Origin: JBOGEB01 sp050743125 | GTDB taxonomy: Bacteria; Actinomycetota; Nitriliruptoria; Euzebyales; Egibacteraceae | NCBI GenBank assembly: GCA_050743125.1 | Contig: JBOGEB010000119.1 | Location: 1-13,306 of the forward strand | DNA length: 13,306 bases | Direction: 5' to 3' | Shown here: positions 1 through 6,599 of the stretch, in pieces | Layout: each line of letters opens with the position of its first letter | Position numbering within the stretch: the first letter of the stretch is position 1 | Made by a program: the position numbers and the translations under genes | The notes under the pieces: generated by a model | Told to the model about the DNA's origin: nothing | Database searches by the model: none | What the model saw: the letters and a program-made list of their open reading frames with translations, nothing else

Positions 1-2
1 CA

Positions 3-1637
3 GAGTGGGAGCGCCGCTACGCTGCCACGCCTGAGCGTGACGCGGAGTTCACGACGCTGTCCGGCGTCGAGGTCCCCCCGCTGGTCGGCCCGCACAACTC
101 CACCCGCGACTTCACCAAGATCGGCTACCCCGGCGTCTACCCGTTCACTCGCGGTGTCTACCCGTCGATGTACCGCGGCAGGCCGTGGACGATCCGCCAG
201 TTCGCGGGGTTCGGCAGCGTCGAGGACACGAACCGCCGCTACCACGACTTGCTGCGGGCGGGACAGCACGGGCTGTCGGTCGGGTTCGACATGCCGACGC
301 TGATGGGCCGGGACTCCGACGAGCCGGAGAGTGAGGGCGAGGTCGGCCGCTGTGGTGTCGCGATCGACACGATCGAGGACATGGAACGGATGTTCGTGGG
401 GATCCCGCTCGGCGACATCACCACGTCGATGACGATCAACGGGCCGGCGGTGATTCTGTTCGCCATGTACTGCGTCGCCGCGGAGCGCCAGGGCCTCGAG
501 ATCGGCCAGCTGGGCGGGACGCTCCAGACCGACATCTACAAGGAGTACATCGCGCAGAAGGAGTGGCTGTTCCCGCCGCAGCCGCACCTGCGGCTGATCG
601 GTGACCTCATGGAGTTCACCACCGAGCGCATGCCGCGTTATCACCCGATCTCGGTGTCCGGCTACCACATCCGGGAGGCCGGGTCGACGGCGGCGCAGGA
701 GCTCGCCTTCACACTTGCGGCGGGCTTCAGCTACGTCGAGCTCGGCCAGTCCCGCGACCTGGACGTCAACCGGTTCGCGCCGCGGTTGTCGTTCTTCTTC
801 GACGCGCACATCGACTTCTTCGAGGAGATCGGCAAGTTCCGCGCCGGACGGCGGATCTGGGCGCGGTGGATGAGGCAGCGGTACGGCGCGACCGCGGACA
901 AAGCGATGCTCATGCGGTTCCACGCGCAGACCGCGGGGGTCTCGCTCACTGCGCAGCAACCGGAGAACAACATCGTGCGCACCGCGATCGAGGCGCTCGC
1001 GGCGGTGCTCGGCGGGACCCAGTCGCTGCACACGAACGCGCTCGACGAGGTGCTCGCGCTGCCCAGCGACCACACCGCCAAGGTCGCGCTGCGCACTCAG
1101 CAGGTCATCGCCGAGGAGACCGAGGTGATGAACACGATCGACCCGCTGGGCGGCTCGTGGTACGTCGAGTGGATGACCGACAGGGTCGAGGCCGACGTCG
1201 AGGCATGCCTCGCGAAGATCCTCGAGCTGTCGCCGGACGGCACGATCACCGGTGGCTTGCTGGACGGCATCGAGACCGGCTGGTTCATGCGCGAGATCGC
1301 CGACGCCGCGTTCGACTACCAGCGGCAGCTCGAGAAGGGTGCCAAGCGGATCGTCGGCGTGAACGTCCACGCCGACGGGGACGACGACGAGGTCGAGATC
1401 CTGCGGATCTCCCACGAGGTCCAGCGCCAACAGTGCGCCCGCCTCGCCGAGTTCCGCGCGAGGCGGGACGGCTCGGTGACCGCCAAGGCGCTCGAGCGCC
1501 TCCAGGCCGCCGCCGACTCCGACGAGAACCTCGTCGGAGTCATCGTGGACACGGTCCGCGCCAACGCGACCCTCGGCGAGATCTGCGCCTGCTTGAAGGA
1601 CGCCTTCGGCACCTACCGCGAGCCACCGACGCTCTAG
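3..1637 (+). CDS. icmA: Isobutyryl-CoA-mutase-type acyl-CoA mutase large subunit (5' end outside window)
   Basis: This is the B12-binding-independent large subunit of an adenosylcobalamin-dependent acyl-CoA mutase, the TIM-barrel part that binds the CoA ester. The frame is open from base 3, giving 544 visible residues; my recollection of IcmA length is about 566, so perhaps 20 N-terminal residues are missing. Family landmarks are YPFTRGVYPSMYRGRPW, FDMPTLMGRDSD, the catalytic-His motif SGYHIREAG, LTAQQPENN and GGTQSLHTNA. Aligned by eye to human and Propionibacterium methylmalonyl-CoA mutase, the residue at the MCM Tyr89 position is Phe (RQFAGF, codon 201-203) and the MCM Arg207 position is Gln (EYIAQKEW, codon 555-557). 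Phe/Gln is the pair described for isobutyryl-CoA mutase; Tyr/Arg is the methylmalonyl pair. There is no B12 domain, so a separate small subunit (IcmB type) is expected elsewhere. Residual doubt: other acyl-CoA mutases of this clade may share Phe/Gln. Confidence 0.9.
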   Translation, partial: EWERRYAATPERDAEFTTLSGVEVPPLVGPHNSTRDFTKIGYPGVYPFTRGVYPSMYRGRPWTIRQFAGFGSVEDTNRRYHDLLRAGQHGLSVGFDMPTLMGRDSDEPESEGEVGRCGVAIDTIEDMERMFVGIPLGDITTSMTINGPAVILFAMYCVAAERQGLEIGQLGGTLQTDIYKEYIAQKEWLFPPQPHLRLIGDLMEFTTERMPRYHPISVSGYHIREAGSTAAQELAFTLAAGFSYVELGQSRDLDVNRFAPRLSFFFDAHIDFFEEIGKFRAGRRIWARWMRQRYGATADKAMLMRFHAQTAGVSLTAQQPENNIVRTAIEALAAVLGGTQSLHTNALDEVLALPSDHTAKVALRTQQVIAEETEVMNTIDPLGGSWYVEWMTDRVEADVEACLAKILELSPDGTITGGLLDGIETGWFMREIADAAFDYQRQLEKGAKRIVGVNVHADGDDDEVEILRISHEVQRQQCARLAEFRARRDGSVTAKALERLQAAADSDENLVGVIVDTVRANATLGEICACLKDAFGTYREPPTL

Positions 1638-1679
1638 CCGTGCGAGGGCTGCATCCCGCCCGCGGCGTTGCCAGTACAC

Positions 1680-1720
1680 GGCGCGACCCGCGCCTTGCGA
1701 GGCGGGCGCAGCCGCCCCTC
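1680..1720. terminator. Two GC-rich stem-loops between convergent genes
   Basis: Two hairpins follow each other in the 141-bp gap between the mutase and the convergent HNH gene. The first is GGCGCG-ACC-CGCGCC (1680-1694) followed by TT. The second pairs GGCGG (1701-1705) with CCGCC (1712-1716). Position between convergent genes suggests a bidirectional terminator, but there is no proper U-run on either strand. Confidence 0.35.
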
Positions 1721-1940
1721 GATGCATACGGAACTTCCGGCTCTTGATCATGTGTGCGTGGGTGGTGTCAGGGACGGGTCATCCGGCTCGTCGTCGGTGT
1801 GGCCGGGTGAGCGGGTCGGGCGGGTGCAGGCTGAACCGTCCGGTGCCCGGGTCACGGGCCACGAGCCACCCGTCGTGGTGGATCTTCGCGTGGCAGTCCC
1901 AGCAGGTTAAGCAGAGGTTGTCCTCGTCTGTGGGCCCCAG

Positions 1941-1990
1941 GTCGCGTGTTCCTTTGGGGTGGGCGGGTGGGGGAGGTTGGCGTGGTCGGT
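1941..1990 (-). repeat. Short duplicated insert, copy B, inside HNH core
   Basis: This segment matches 2112-2162 in the same orientation. On the minus strand the shared part begins ACCGACCACGCCAACCTCCC. By hand alignment the two copies share about 35 of 42 positions over the core, with one gap. It falls between the CQVH residues and the GPTDEDN segment of the HNH motif, where family members normally have only a few residues. Confidence 0.6.
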
Positions 1991-2111
1991 GCACCTGGCA
2001 GCGGGACGCGGGCGCGCCGCAGCCGACGCAGGTCTGGTCTCTGGCGATGACCGCGACCCGCTGCTGCCTCGTCGGCTGGCGTTGCGTGCGGCCCGCGTCC
2101 AAGACTTCCCC

Positions 2112-2162
2112 GTTGCGGGTTCCGTTAAGGGCGGGTGGGTGGGGGAGGTTGGCGCGGTCGGT
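2112..2162 (-). repeat. Short duplicated insert, copy A, upstream of HNH core
   Basis: Second copy of the element at 1941-1990, same orientation, coding for ANLPHPPALNGT between CDAETDR and RNGEVLDAGR. Relative to my memory of the family this loop is some 12 residues longer than usual. The element is not palindromic. Confidence 0.6.
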
Positions 2163-3066
2163 CTCGGCGTCGCAGCAGACCATCTGCGCGGTCGTCGCGC
2201 TGACCGGGCCGACCCCGTCCAGCCGGGCCGCGGGCGCCAGGCGTGCCGTCCAACGCCTCGGCGGTGGCGATCAGGATCACGTGCGGCCGTTGGACCGCGA
2301 CCTGCGGCAGGTCCCCTGCGTCCAGCGACCGTCGGGCGAGCTCGACGAGCGCGTCGGCCATCCTCTGCGGATACGTCCGGTCGTCTTCGGCTGGTTTTGC
2401 GCGCCAGCGGGTCCAACGCGGTCCTCAGCGTGGCGCCGCCGAGCGGGTCCAGCTCGAACCCTCCGCGCACGACCCCGTCCGGGGTGTCGGCGCTCATCGA
2501 CAGCCGCCGGTTCGCCCACGCGCGCCGCTCCCGCCCGCCCAGCGCGTCAGGGTCCACGGTGTGCGTCCACTCGTCCACCCGCTCCCGCAACTGCCGGCGG
2601 CGGTCCATCCCCCCGCCGTCGCCGGCGACCAGACGGTCCAACTCTTCCCGCACGTCCGGGCGCAGCTCCTTCGCGGTCTGCACGGCGACCTGCGCCTGCC
2701 CCACACCGATCGTCCCCGCGCGGACCGCCGCGGCGGTCTCGGGCAGCCCCTCCAGCCCGACCGCCGTCTCCGCCTGCGCGCGCGCCTCGCCGCGGGTCAG
2801 CCGCAGCCGCCGCGCCAGCAGGTCCGCCGTGGACCGCGCGCCCTCGGCCCGCCAGGCTCCCCGCGCGTCGACCTGCGCGACCCGGCGCAGCTTCTCTCCC
2901 GCCACGACGGTCTCCAGCCGGTGCAGCCGCTCGACCGACTCCGCCAGCGCGATGTCGTCGACCTGCCCGTCCAACGGCCGCGCTCCCAGCGCGGCGAGCA
3001 CATGCTCGGCCAGGTCGAGGAGCGCGTGGTCGTCGAGCGTCTCGACCGCCGCTGCCTCCACCTGAT

Positions 3067-3082
3067 TCGTACGTATGTTCGT
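3067..3082. promoter_or_regulatory. LexA (SOS) box-like palindrome before the HNH gene
   Basis: TCGTAC-GTAT-GTTCGT matches 10 of the 12 defined positions of the actinobacterial SOS box TCGAAC-N4-GTTCGA. It ends 6 bp from the GTG start of the DUF222/HNH gene (3061). A CATAAT hexamer on the minus strand (3084-3089) could be the -10 element, which would put the box over the transcription start. 13E12/HNH genes in mycobacteria have been reported with LexA boxes (established knowledge). Binding here is inferred. Confidence 0.55.
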
Positions 3083-3164
3083 ATTATGTCATGTGGCGGT
3101 GTGGCTGGCAAGGGTTTGCGGAAAGATTGTGGATGTGCGTGTGGGCTGTGAGCGGAGTGGCTGC

Positions 3165-3566
3165 CTGGGCGGGCTGACGCTCGCGTGTGAGGTGTGCGAC
3201 TGGCGGCGGTTCGCCCGGGCCGGGGTGCTCATGGGCTTCGTCGGGCTGGTGCCCAGCGAGCTGCTCCTCGGGCCCGTCCACCCGCCGGGGTGCGTTGACC
3301 CGAGCCGGCAACGCCCATGTCCGCACCCAACTGGTCGAGTCTGCCTGGGCCTACCAGCACCGCCCCGCCATTGGCATGACGCTCGGCGCCGCCAAGACGG
3401 CGCCAGCCTTGACACCAAGGCCCGCTCCTGGGCCGCGCAGCTGCGCCTGCACCGCCGCTTCGCCGCCCTGCTCGCGCGGAAGAAGCCCCCGTCGGTGGTC
3501 GCGGTCGCCGTCGCCCGAAAGCTGGCCGGGTTCGTCTGGGCCGAGATGACCGCCGACGTCGCCTGA
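3165..3566 (+). pseudogene. IS110-family transposase, C-terminal remnant
   Basis: Joining two frames gives a recognisable IS110/IS116-type C-terminal domain (Transposase_20). It reads DWRRFARAGVLMGFVGLVPSE in frame 3, then SSGPSTRRGALTRAGNAHVR and VESAWAYQHRPAIG in frame 1. It returns to frame 3 with RRRQDGASLDTKARSWAAQL and a final KLAGFVWAEMTADVA. The breaks are an extra base near 3262-3266 and a missing base near 3382-3385. The N-terminal RuvC-like DEDD domain is absent upstream, where the HNH promoter region lies. The element is therefore truncated as well as frameshifted and cannot be active. The left boundary is uncertain within about 50 bp. Confidence 0.75.
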
Positions 3567-4001
3567 CCGCTCCGACCGCCAACGGGCTGGTCTGGACCTG
3601 ATCGGCTGACAAGGCCAGCCACTCAACGACTCGCACGACGCGCCAGCGCGCCGCCGCGGCCCGACACCGATCCCCGAGCGACCTATGCACCCCGGCCTCG
3701 GCCGGACGAACGTTTTCAGTCTGGGGCACCTTCGGGCGAATCCCGACTTGCTGGCAACCAACCCGCGTACCTTGAGAATGGCGGTCACCAGCCGATCCAT
3801 GACCCGCGCGGCGCGTCGTGCAACCCCCGAAAGGACCGCAACCCTCGACACACCCACAACCCACCGTCATTCCTGGCCGCCGCCATCCAGGAACCGACCA
3901 CCATCCACTCACCGCCCCGCGCACCTTCAACGACACCGGGAGGGGCCAAACCTGATGCCCCGCCACTCGATCTCGGGGGACACTTGACAAGCCGTTCCAC
4001 A
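3567..4001 (+). mobile_element. Probable non-coding tail of the IS110-type element
   Basis: There are 435 bp between the transposase stop and the alkyltransferase stop codon with no convincing gene. The short open frames are arginine/proline-rich shadows. Sequence such as AACCCGCGTACCTTGAGAAT (3761-3780) resembles, from memory, the tails that follow actinobacterial IS110 transposases. A TTGACA (3984-3989) sits near the alkyltransferase end. I could not find terminal inverted repeats, which is expected for the IS110 group, nor define the exact right end. Confidence 0.4.
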
Positions 4002-4634
4002 TCAGGCGCCCTCCAGGGCGAGGAGGAAGGCTTTCTTGCCGACGCCGGTCGTGTAGCCGCCCAGGCCCCCGCTGGTGCGGACGACGCGGTGGCAGGGCAC
4101 GACGATCGGGAGGGGGTTGGCGCCGAGCGCGTTGCCGGCGGCCCGGGACGCTTTGGGGTTGCCCGCCTGGGCGGCGACCTCGCGGTAGGTCCGGACCGCA
4201 CCGTAGGGGATGCGTGCCGCCACCTGGAGGACGCGCTGGGTGAAACCCGGGGGGGCCGGGGGACCGCCCCCGATCCCGAAGGTCAGCGTCCAGTCCAGCG
4301 GCACGTCGAAGTCACGGCGGCGCCCGGCGAAGTACTCGTCGAGCTCGCGGCGGACCGGGTCGAGCCGGCGGGGGGCCTCCAGGACCCGCGGCGAGATCCG
4401 CCGGGCGAGCGTGTCGAGGAACTGCTGGACTCGTGTCTCCTCGTACCACAGCGCGCAGAGCCCCGAGGGTGTGGCGGCGGCGAGCAACGTCCCGAGCGGC
4501 GAGTCCACCCGCGCCCACGCGACGTCGAGCAGCCCGTGGCGCTCGGCGGCCTCGGCGAGCTGCCGCGCGGCGGCGGCCGAGGGTTGGTCGTTGGGGTCCT
4601 GAGCGGCCTGGAGCCGCGTCTCGATGCTGCTCAT
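4002..4634 (-). CDS. ogt: Methylated-DNA-[protein]-cysteine S-methyltransferase
   Basis: This is a suicide DNA-repair protein that moves methyl or alkyl groups from O6-alkylguanine to its own cysteine. It has 210 residues. The C-terminal part carries the active-site motif VVPCHRVV (Cys181), preceded by the recognition helix region YREVAAQAGNPKASRAAGNA and followed by GGLGGYTTGVGKKAFLLALE. The N-terminal 40 or so residues (MSSIETRLQAAQDPNDQPS...) extend beyond the usual domain and are polar/helical. A Gly/Pro stretch (IGGGPPAPPG) lies just before FTQRVLQ, where most family members have only a residue or two. The ATG at 4634 is chosen because GGAGGTG lies about 8 bp upstream. The ATG overlaps the TGA of the upstream sigma factor gene (ATGA), so the two are probably translationally coupled. 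A longer upstream start would run through the sigma gene in another frame and is rejected. Confidence 0.92.
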   Translation of the reverse strand: MSSIETRLQAAQDPNDQPSAAAARQLAEAAERHGLLDVAWARVDSPLGTLLAAATPSGLCALWYEETRVQQFLDTLARRISPRVLEAPRRLDPVRRELDEYFAGRRRDFDVPLDWTLTFGIGGGPPAPPGFTQRVLQVAARIPYGAVRTYREVAAQAGNPKASRAAGNALGANPLPIVVPCHRVVRTSGGLGGYTTGVGKKAFLLALEGA

Positions 4635-5098
4635 GGGCTGTACACCTCCTTCAGTTTCGTCAGGCCGGCATGGACGCGCTGGCGCGCGGCCTCTTCGGAG
4701 CAGTCGAGCACCTGCCCGATCTGTGCGTAGCTGAGGTCCGCCACGAACCGGTGGACGACCGCGGCCCGCTGGCCCGGCGGGAGGGCGCGCACCGCTGCCC
4801 ACAGCTCGGCGTCCGGCTCGTCCGGGGGCGCTTGGCCGTTCAGCGAGGCCACGTCCGCGACCGGAAGCGGCAGCCGGCCACGCCTGCGGTGAGCGTCGAG
4901 CGCCTTCCGGTGAGCGATCGTGAGGATCCATGCGCGCAGGTTCGAGTCCGGACGCAGCCTCGGGTACGCGCGCAGCGCGGCGAGGAACGTCTCCTGGAAG
5001 CAGTCCTGCGCGTCGTGCGGGCCGATGGACGCGGCCAGCACGCGGTAGACCTCCTCGCGGTGCGCCTCGAGGAACTCACAGAACGGGGGCAGGCTCAC
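4631..5098 (-). CDS. ECF-type RNA polymerase sigma factor
   Basis: A 155-residue group 4 sigma factor. Region 2 spans roughly residues 12-75, with the core-binding and -10 recognition segment DAQDCFQETFLAALRAYPRL and NLRAWILTIAHRKALDAHRR. Region 4 spans about 103-150 (LPPGQRAAVVHRFVADLSYA, then a helix-turn-helix with IGQVLDCSEEAARQRVHAGL). There is no region 1.1 or 3. The GTG at 5098 is the only good start in frame and no clear Shine-Dalgarno precedes it; TTGTATAG lies just upstream, so the transcript may be nearly leaderless. It is followed by the alkyltransferase with a 4-bp overlap and no anti-sigma gene is visible in the operon. I infer that it may govern an alkylation or stress response including its own operon. 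Confidence 0.9.
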   Translation of the reverse strand: MSLPPFCEFLEAHREEVYRVLAASIGPHDAQDCFQETFLAALRAYPRLRPDSNLRAWILTIAHRKALDAHRRRGRLPLPVADVASLNGQAPPDEPDAELWAAVRALPPGQRAAVVHRFVADLSYAQIGQVLDCSEEAARQRVHAGLTKLKEVYSP

Positions 5099-5139
5099 GC
5101 CTATACAACGTAGAGGATGGCTGCGGCGTGAGCTTGCGC

Positions 5140-5185
5140 TTGTGGCCAGGGTTCGTCACGCATGCGTGACGAACCCTGGCCACAA
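5140..5185. repeat. Perfect 46-bp palindrome in a divergent promoter region
   Basis: The left arm 5140-5162 (starting TTGTGGCCAGGGTTCGTCAC) is the exact reverse complement of the right arm 5163-5185 (ending GAACCCTGGCCACAA). There are no mismatches and no spacer; the centre is GCA|TGC. The flanking bases (5139 C, 5186 C) do not pair, so the symmetry ends sharply. It sits 41 bp from the sigma factor start and 26 bp from the SDR start. Both genes point away from it, which argues against an ordinary terminator. Confidence 0.97.
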
Positions 5186-5211
5186 CAGGTTGCCGGGTAG
5201 CCTGGGCGGCC

Positions 5212-6027
5212 ATGCCAGTGCTGGTGACGGGCGCCGAGAGCGCGGTCGGGAGGGCGACGGTCCGCAGGCTCGCGCGCGGCGGCGGCGAGGTCCGAGTGTT
5301 CCTCGACCTCGAGCGCGCGCCAGTAGCCGACCCTGCGCCGTTCAAAGCCCTCGGGTGCAAGGTCGCCCAAGGCGCGCTGGACGACGAGGGGCACGTCGAG
5401 AGCGCGCTCCAGCGGGTCCACACCGTCATGCACCTCGCGTCGTCGCCGCTCGACGACCCGTCGCGGATGCGCGACGGTGCCGCGACCGTGCTGTCGGCCG
5501 CGATCGGCGCCGGATGCCGGCGGCTCGTCTGGCTGTCGCATCTCGGGGTCGAGGCTGCGGACGGCAACCCTTGGCTTGCGGCATGCGCGGACGTCGAGGA
5601 GCTGCTCGCCGACGCCCCGCTCGAGTCGGTCGTCTTTCGCCGAGCGCTGACGTACGGACCGGAGGACGCCCTCACTGCCGCTCTGGCGGAAGGATTGGGT
5701 GGGGCACGCTCAGGGCGGCACGCGCCGCTGTTCGCCGACGACCTCGCCGCCGCGGTCGTAGCCGTCGACCGTGAGCGGGTCAAGGCCGCCACGTCCGACC
5801 TCCACCTCGTCGTGCCGATCGGCGGACCGGACGTCCTCGACCTTGCCCAGGTCGTCCGGGGCCTGAGCGGCGTCGCCACCGCTCAAACGACCGCCGCTCG
5901 GTGGCCCGGCCATCTCGCCGACCTGTACACCCGCGACCTCCTCCCGCCCCCTGGCGCGATCGGTGCTCACGGCACCCCGTTCGCCGCCGGTCTCGCCCGC
6001 CTGGGCTTGGATCAGTCGAGGCGATAG
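5212..6027 (+). CDS. NAD(P)-binding SDR-like (NmrA/atypical SDR) protein
   Basis: A 271-residue protein beginning with a Rossmann fold: MPVLVTGAESAVGRATVRRL, the TGxxGxxG nucleotide-binding motif with the middle Gly replaced by Ser10. Further atypical-SDR features are the HLASSPLDDPSR segment (strand 4 region), RLVWLSHLGVEA and RRALTYGPEDALT. I see no clear YxxxK catalytic pair, which fits the NmrA-like or atypical group that binds NAD(P)H as a sensor or reductase with varied substrates. The ATG at 5212 starts directly before the first beta strand; there is no obvious Shine-Dalgarno. It is divergent from the ECF sigma gene across the 46-bp palindrome. Its 3' end overlaps, on the other strand, the remnant ending at 6012. 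Substrate unknown. Confidence 0.82.
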   Translation: MPVLVTGAESAVGRATVRRLARGGGEVRVFLDLERAPVADPAPFKALGCKVAQGALDDEGHVESALQRVHTVMHLASSPLDDPSRMRDGAATVLSAAIGAGCRRLVWLSHLGVEAADGNPWLAACADVEELLADAPLESVVFRRALTYGPEDALTAALAEGLGGARSGRHAPLFADDLAAAVVAVDRERVKAATSDLHLVVPIGGPDVLDLAQVVRGLSGVATAQTTAARWPGHLADLYTRDLLPPPGAIGAHGTPFAAGLARLGLDQSRR

Positions 6028-6229
6028 GTGGCGGCGGGGGCGTCCGCAGGCGCACCGTACCCGGACAGCACGTCGGGACACGCCCGCACCTATGGACGAT
6101 GGGGGCGGCGACGAACCCGTTCCACTCGTTTTTGGTCAGATTGCGCTTGGCCAAGGTGCAGGCGCGCCGAATCCACGCATCGAGCGTGACCGGCCACAGT
6201 CGCGCAAACCAGCGGTTTGGCCAATCGCT
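6012..6229 (-). pseudogene. C-terminal remnant resembling WD40/STAND protein tails
   Basis: On the minus strand, right after the stop of the epimerase fragment, the frame reads DWPNRWFARLWPVTLDAWIR and RACTLAKRNLTKNEWNGFV. This resembles the short helical tail found at the C-terminus of many actinobacterial WD40 and STAND-type proteins (ACxLAxRNLTxxEWxxY). After one frameshift around 6080 it continues ACPDVLSGYGAPADAPAATY to a TGA at 6012-6014. Only the tail is present; no WD40 repeats or ATPase domain precede it. The assignment rests on recalled family motifs, so confidence is moderate. Confidence 0.4.
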
Positions 6230-6382
6230 TCACGCACCCCGCCGGCATCCTCGTAACCAGCCAGCGCGATGCGGGTCGGTGCCGCCCCGGTGCAGCACGG
6301 TGACCTCGTGCCCGGCCGTCCGGAGCCGATCCACGACGGCCGGCCCGATGAAACGCGTGCCGCCGAGCACCGCAATCCGCAT
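6230..6382 (-). pseudogene. N-terminal remnant of an NAD-dependent epimerase/dehydratase
   Basis: An ATG at 6382 opens a 50-residue frame, MRIAVLGGTRFIGPAVVDRL followed by RTAGHEVTVLHRGGTDPHRA, ending at a TGA at 6230. GGTRFIG is the hallmark nucleotide-binding motif of NAD-dependent epimerase/dehydratase proteins, which are normally about 300 residues or more. Homology stops about 38 residues in, and the frame then runs into the unrelated remnant at 6012-6229. It begins 21 bp after the stop of the VapC remnant on the same strand. A small Rossmann peptide is unlikely to be functional. Confidence 0.65.
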
Positions 6383-6403
6383 GCTACGGACGCTACACGG
6401 CCC

Positions 6404-6580
6404 TCAGGACGCCCAGCGGACCGGCACGTCGTACGGCTCGAACACGCGATCCGACGTCAAGATCGTCAGGTTCTCGACCTGAGCCTGGGCCACAAGCAGC
6501 CGGTCGAACAGGTCACGGTGGTGGGGTGGAAGCAGGCCATGGTGGCTGTAGCGAACGACTCCGTCCACCGGGGTCCTGTC
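6404..6580 (-). pseudogene. C-terminal remnant of a VapC-type PIN-domain toxin
   Basis: The last 50 or so residues of a PIN-domain ribonuclease are clear: LPPHHRDLFDRLLVAQAQVE, then NLTILTSDRVFEPYDVPVRW, ending in a TGA at 6404-6406. HRDLFDRLLVAQA carries the third acidic position and TSDRVF the fourth of the PIN active site. The N-terminal part, with the first Asp and the Glu, is missing. Going upstream, recognisable sequence stops near 6570-6580, where the THEP1 remnant on the opposite strand begins. No antitoxin is left beside it. It is unrelated in position to the intact VapBC pair at 10100-10776. Confidence 0.65.
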
Positions 6581-6599
6581 AGCGGAGCACGCTGGCCCA

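Larger units (their letters stand above)
1779..3061 (-). pseudogene. DUF222/HNH endonuclease (13E12 family), two frameshifts
   Basis: The N-terminal DUF222 region reads cleanly from a GTG at 3061 (EAAAVETLDDHALLDLAEHV, later GGFELDPLGGATLRTALDPLA). The frame then shifts by an extra base in a T4 run at 2395-2398. Removing one base gives LARKPAEDDRTYPQRMADAL, exactly as the family expects. A second extra base near 2236-2245 moves the frame to APAARLDGVGPVSATTAQMV and on to the HNH part (VIARDQTCVGCGAP, NLCLTCWDCHAKIHHDGW). Removing two bases restores about 426 codons. The first His pair of the HNH core is disturbed: CQVH is followed by RP and a Pro-rich insert instead of the usual second His, so even a repaired protein may be inactive. 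Family members are scattered multicopy genes in actinobacteria, with unclear roles, sometimes SOS-induced. Could also be an intact gene with sequencing errors. Confidence 0.8.

Noticed and set aside
866..1747. 293-codon plus-strand frame overlapping the mutase
   Set aside because: Arg/Ala-rich frame-shifted reading of the mutase gene with no independent support.
1744..3177. Long plus-strand open frames (up to 477 codons) opposite the HNH gene
   Set aside because: Composition is Pro/Arg/Ala-rich with no family motif, while the minus strand gives clear DUF222 and HNH sequence. They are GC-driven shadows.
3984..4012. TTGACA as an outward promoter from the IS remnant
   Set aside because: No -10 box at the right distance, and the gene beyond it lies on the other strand.
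4635..4931. N-terminal extension of the alkyltransferase to an upstream start at 4931
   Set aside because: This part overlaps the sigma gene in another frame, is Arg/Pro/Gly-rich, and the ATG at 4634 has a strong Shine-Dalgarno and a stop-start overlap.
5140..5185. The 46-bp palindrome as a rho-independent terminator
   Set aside because: No U-run on either strand and both flanking genes start, rather than end, next to it.
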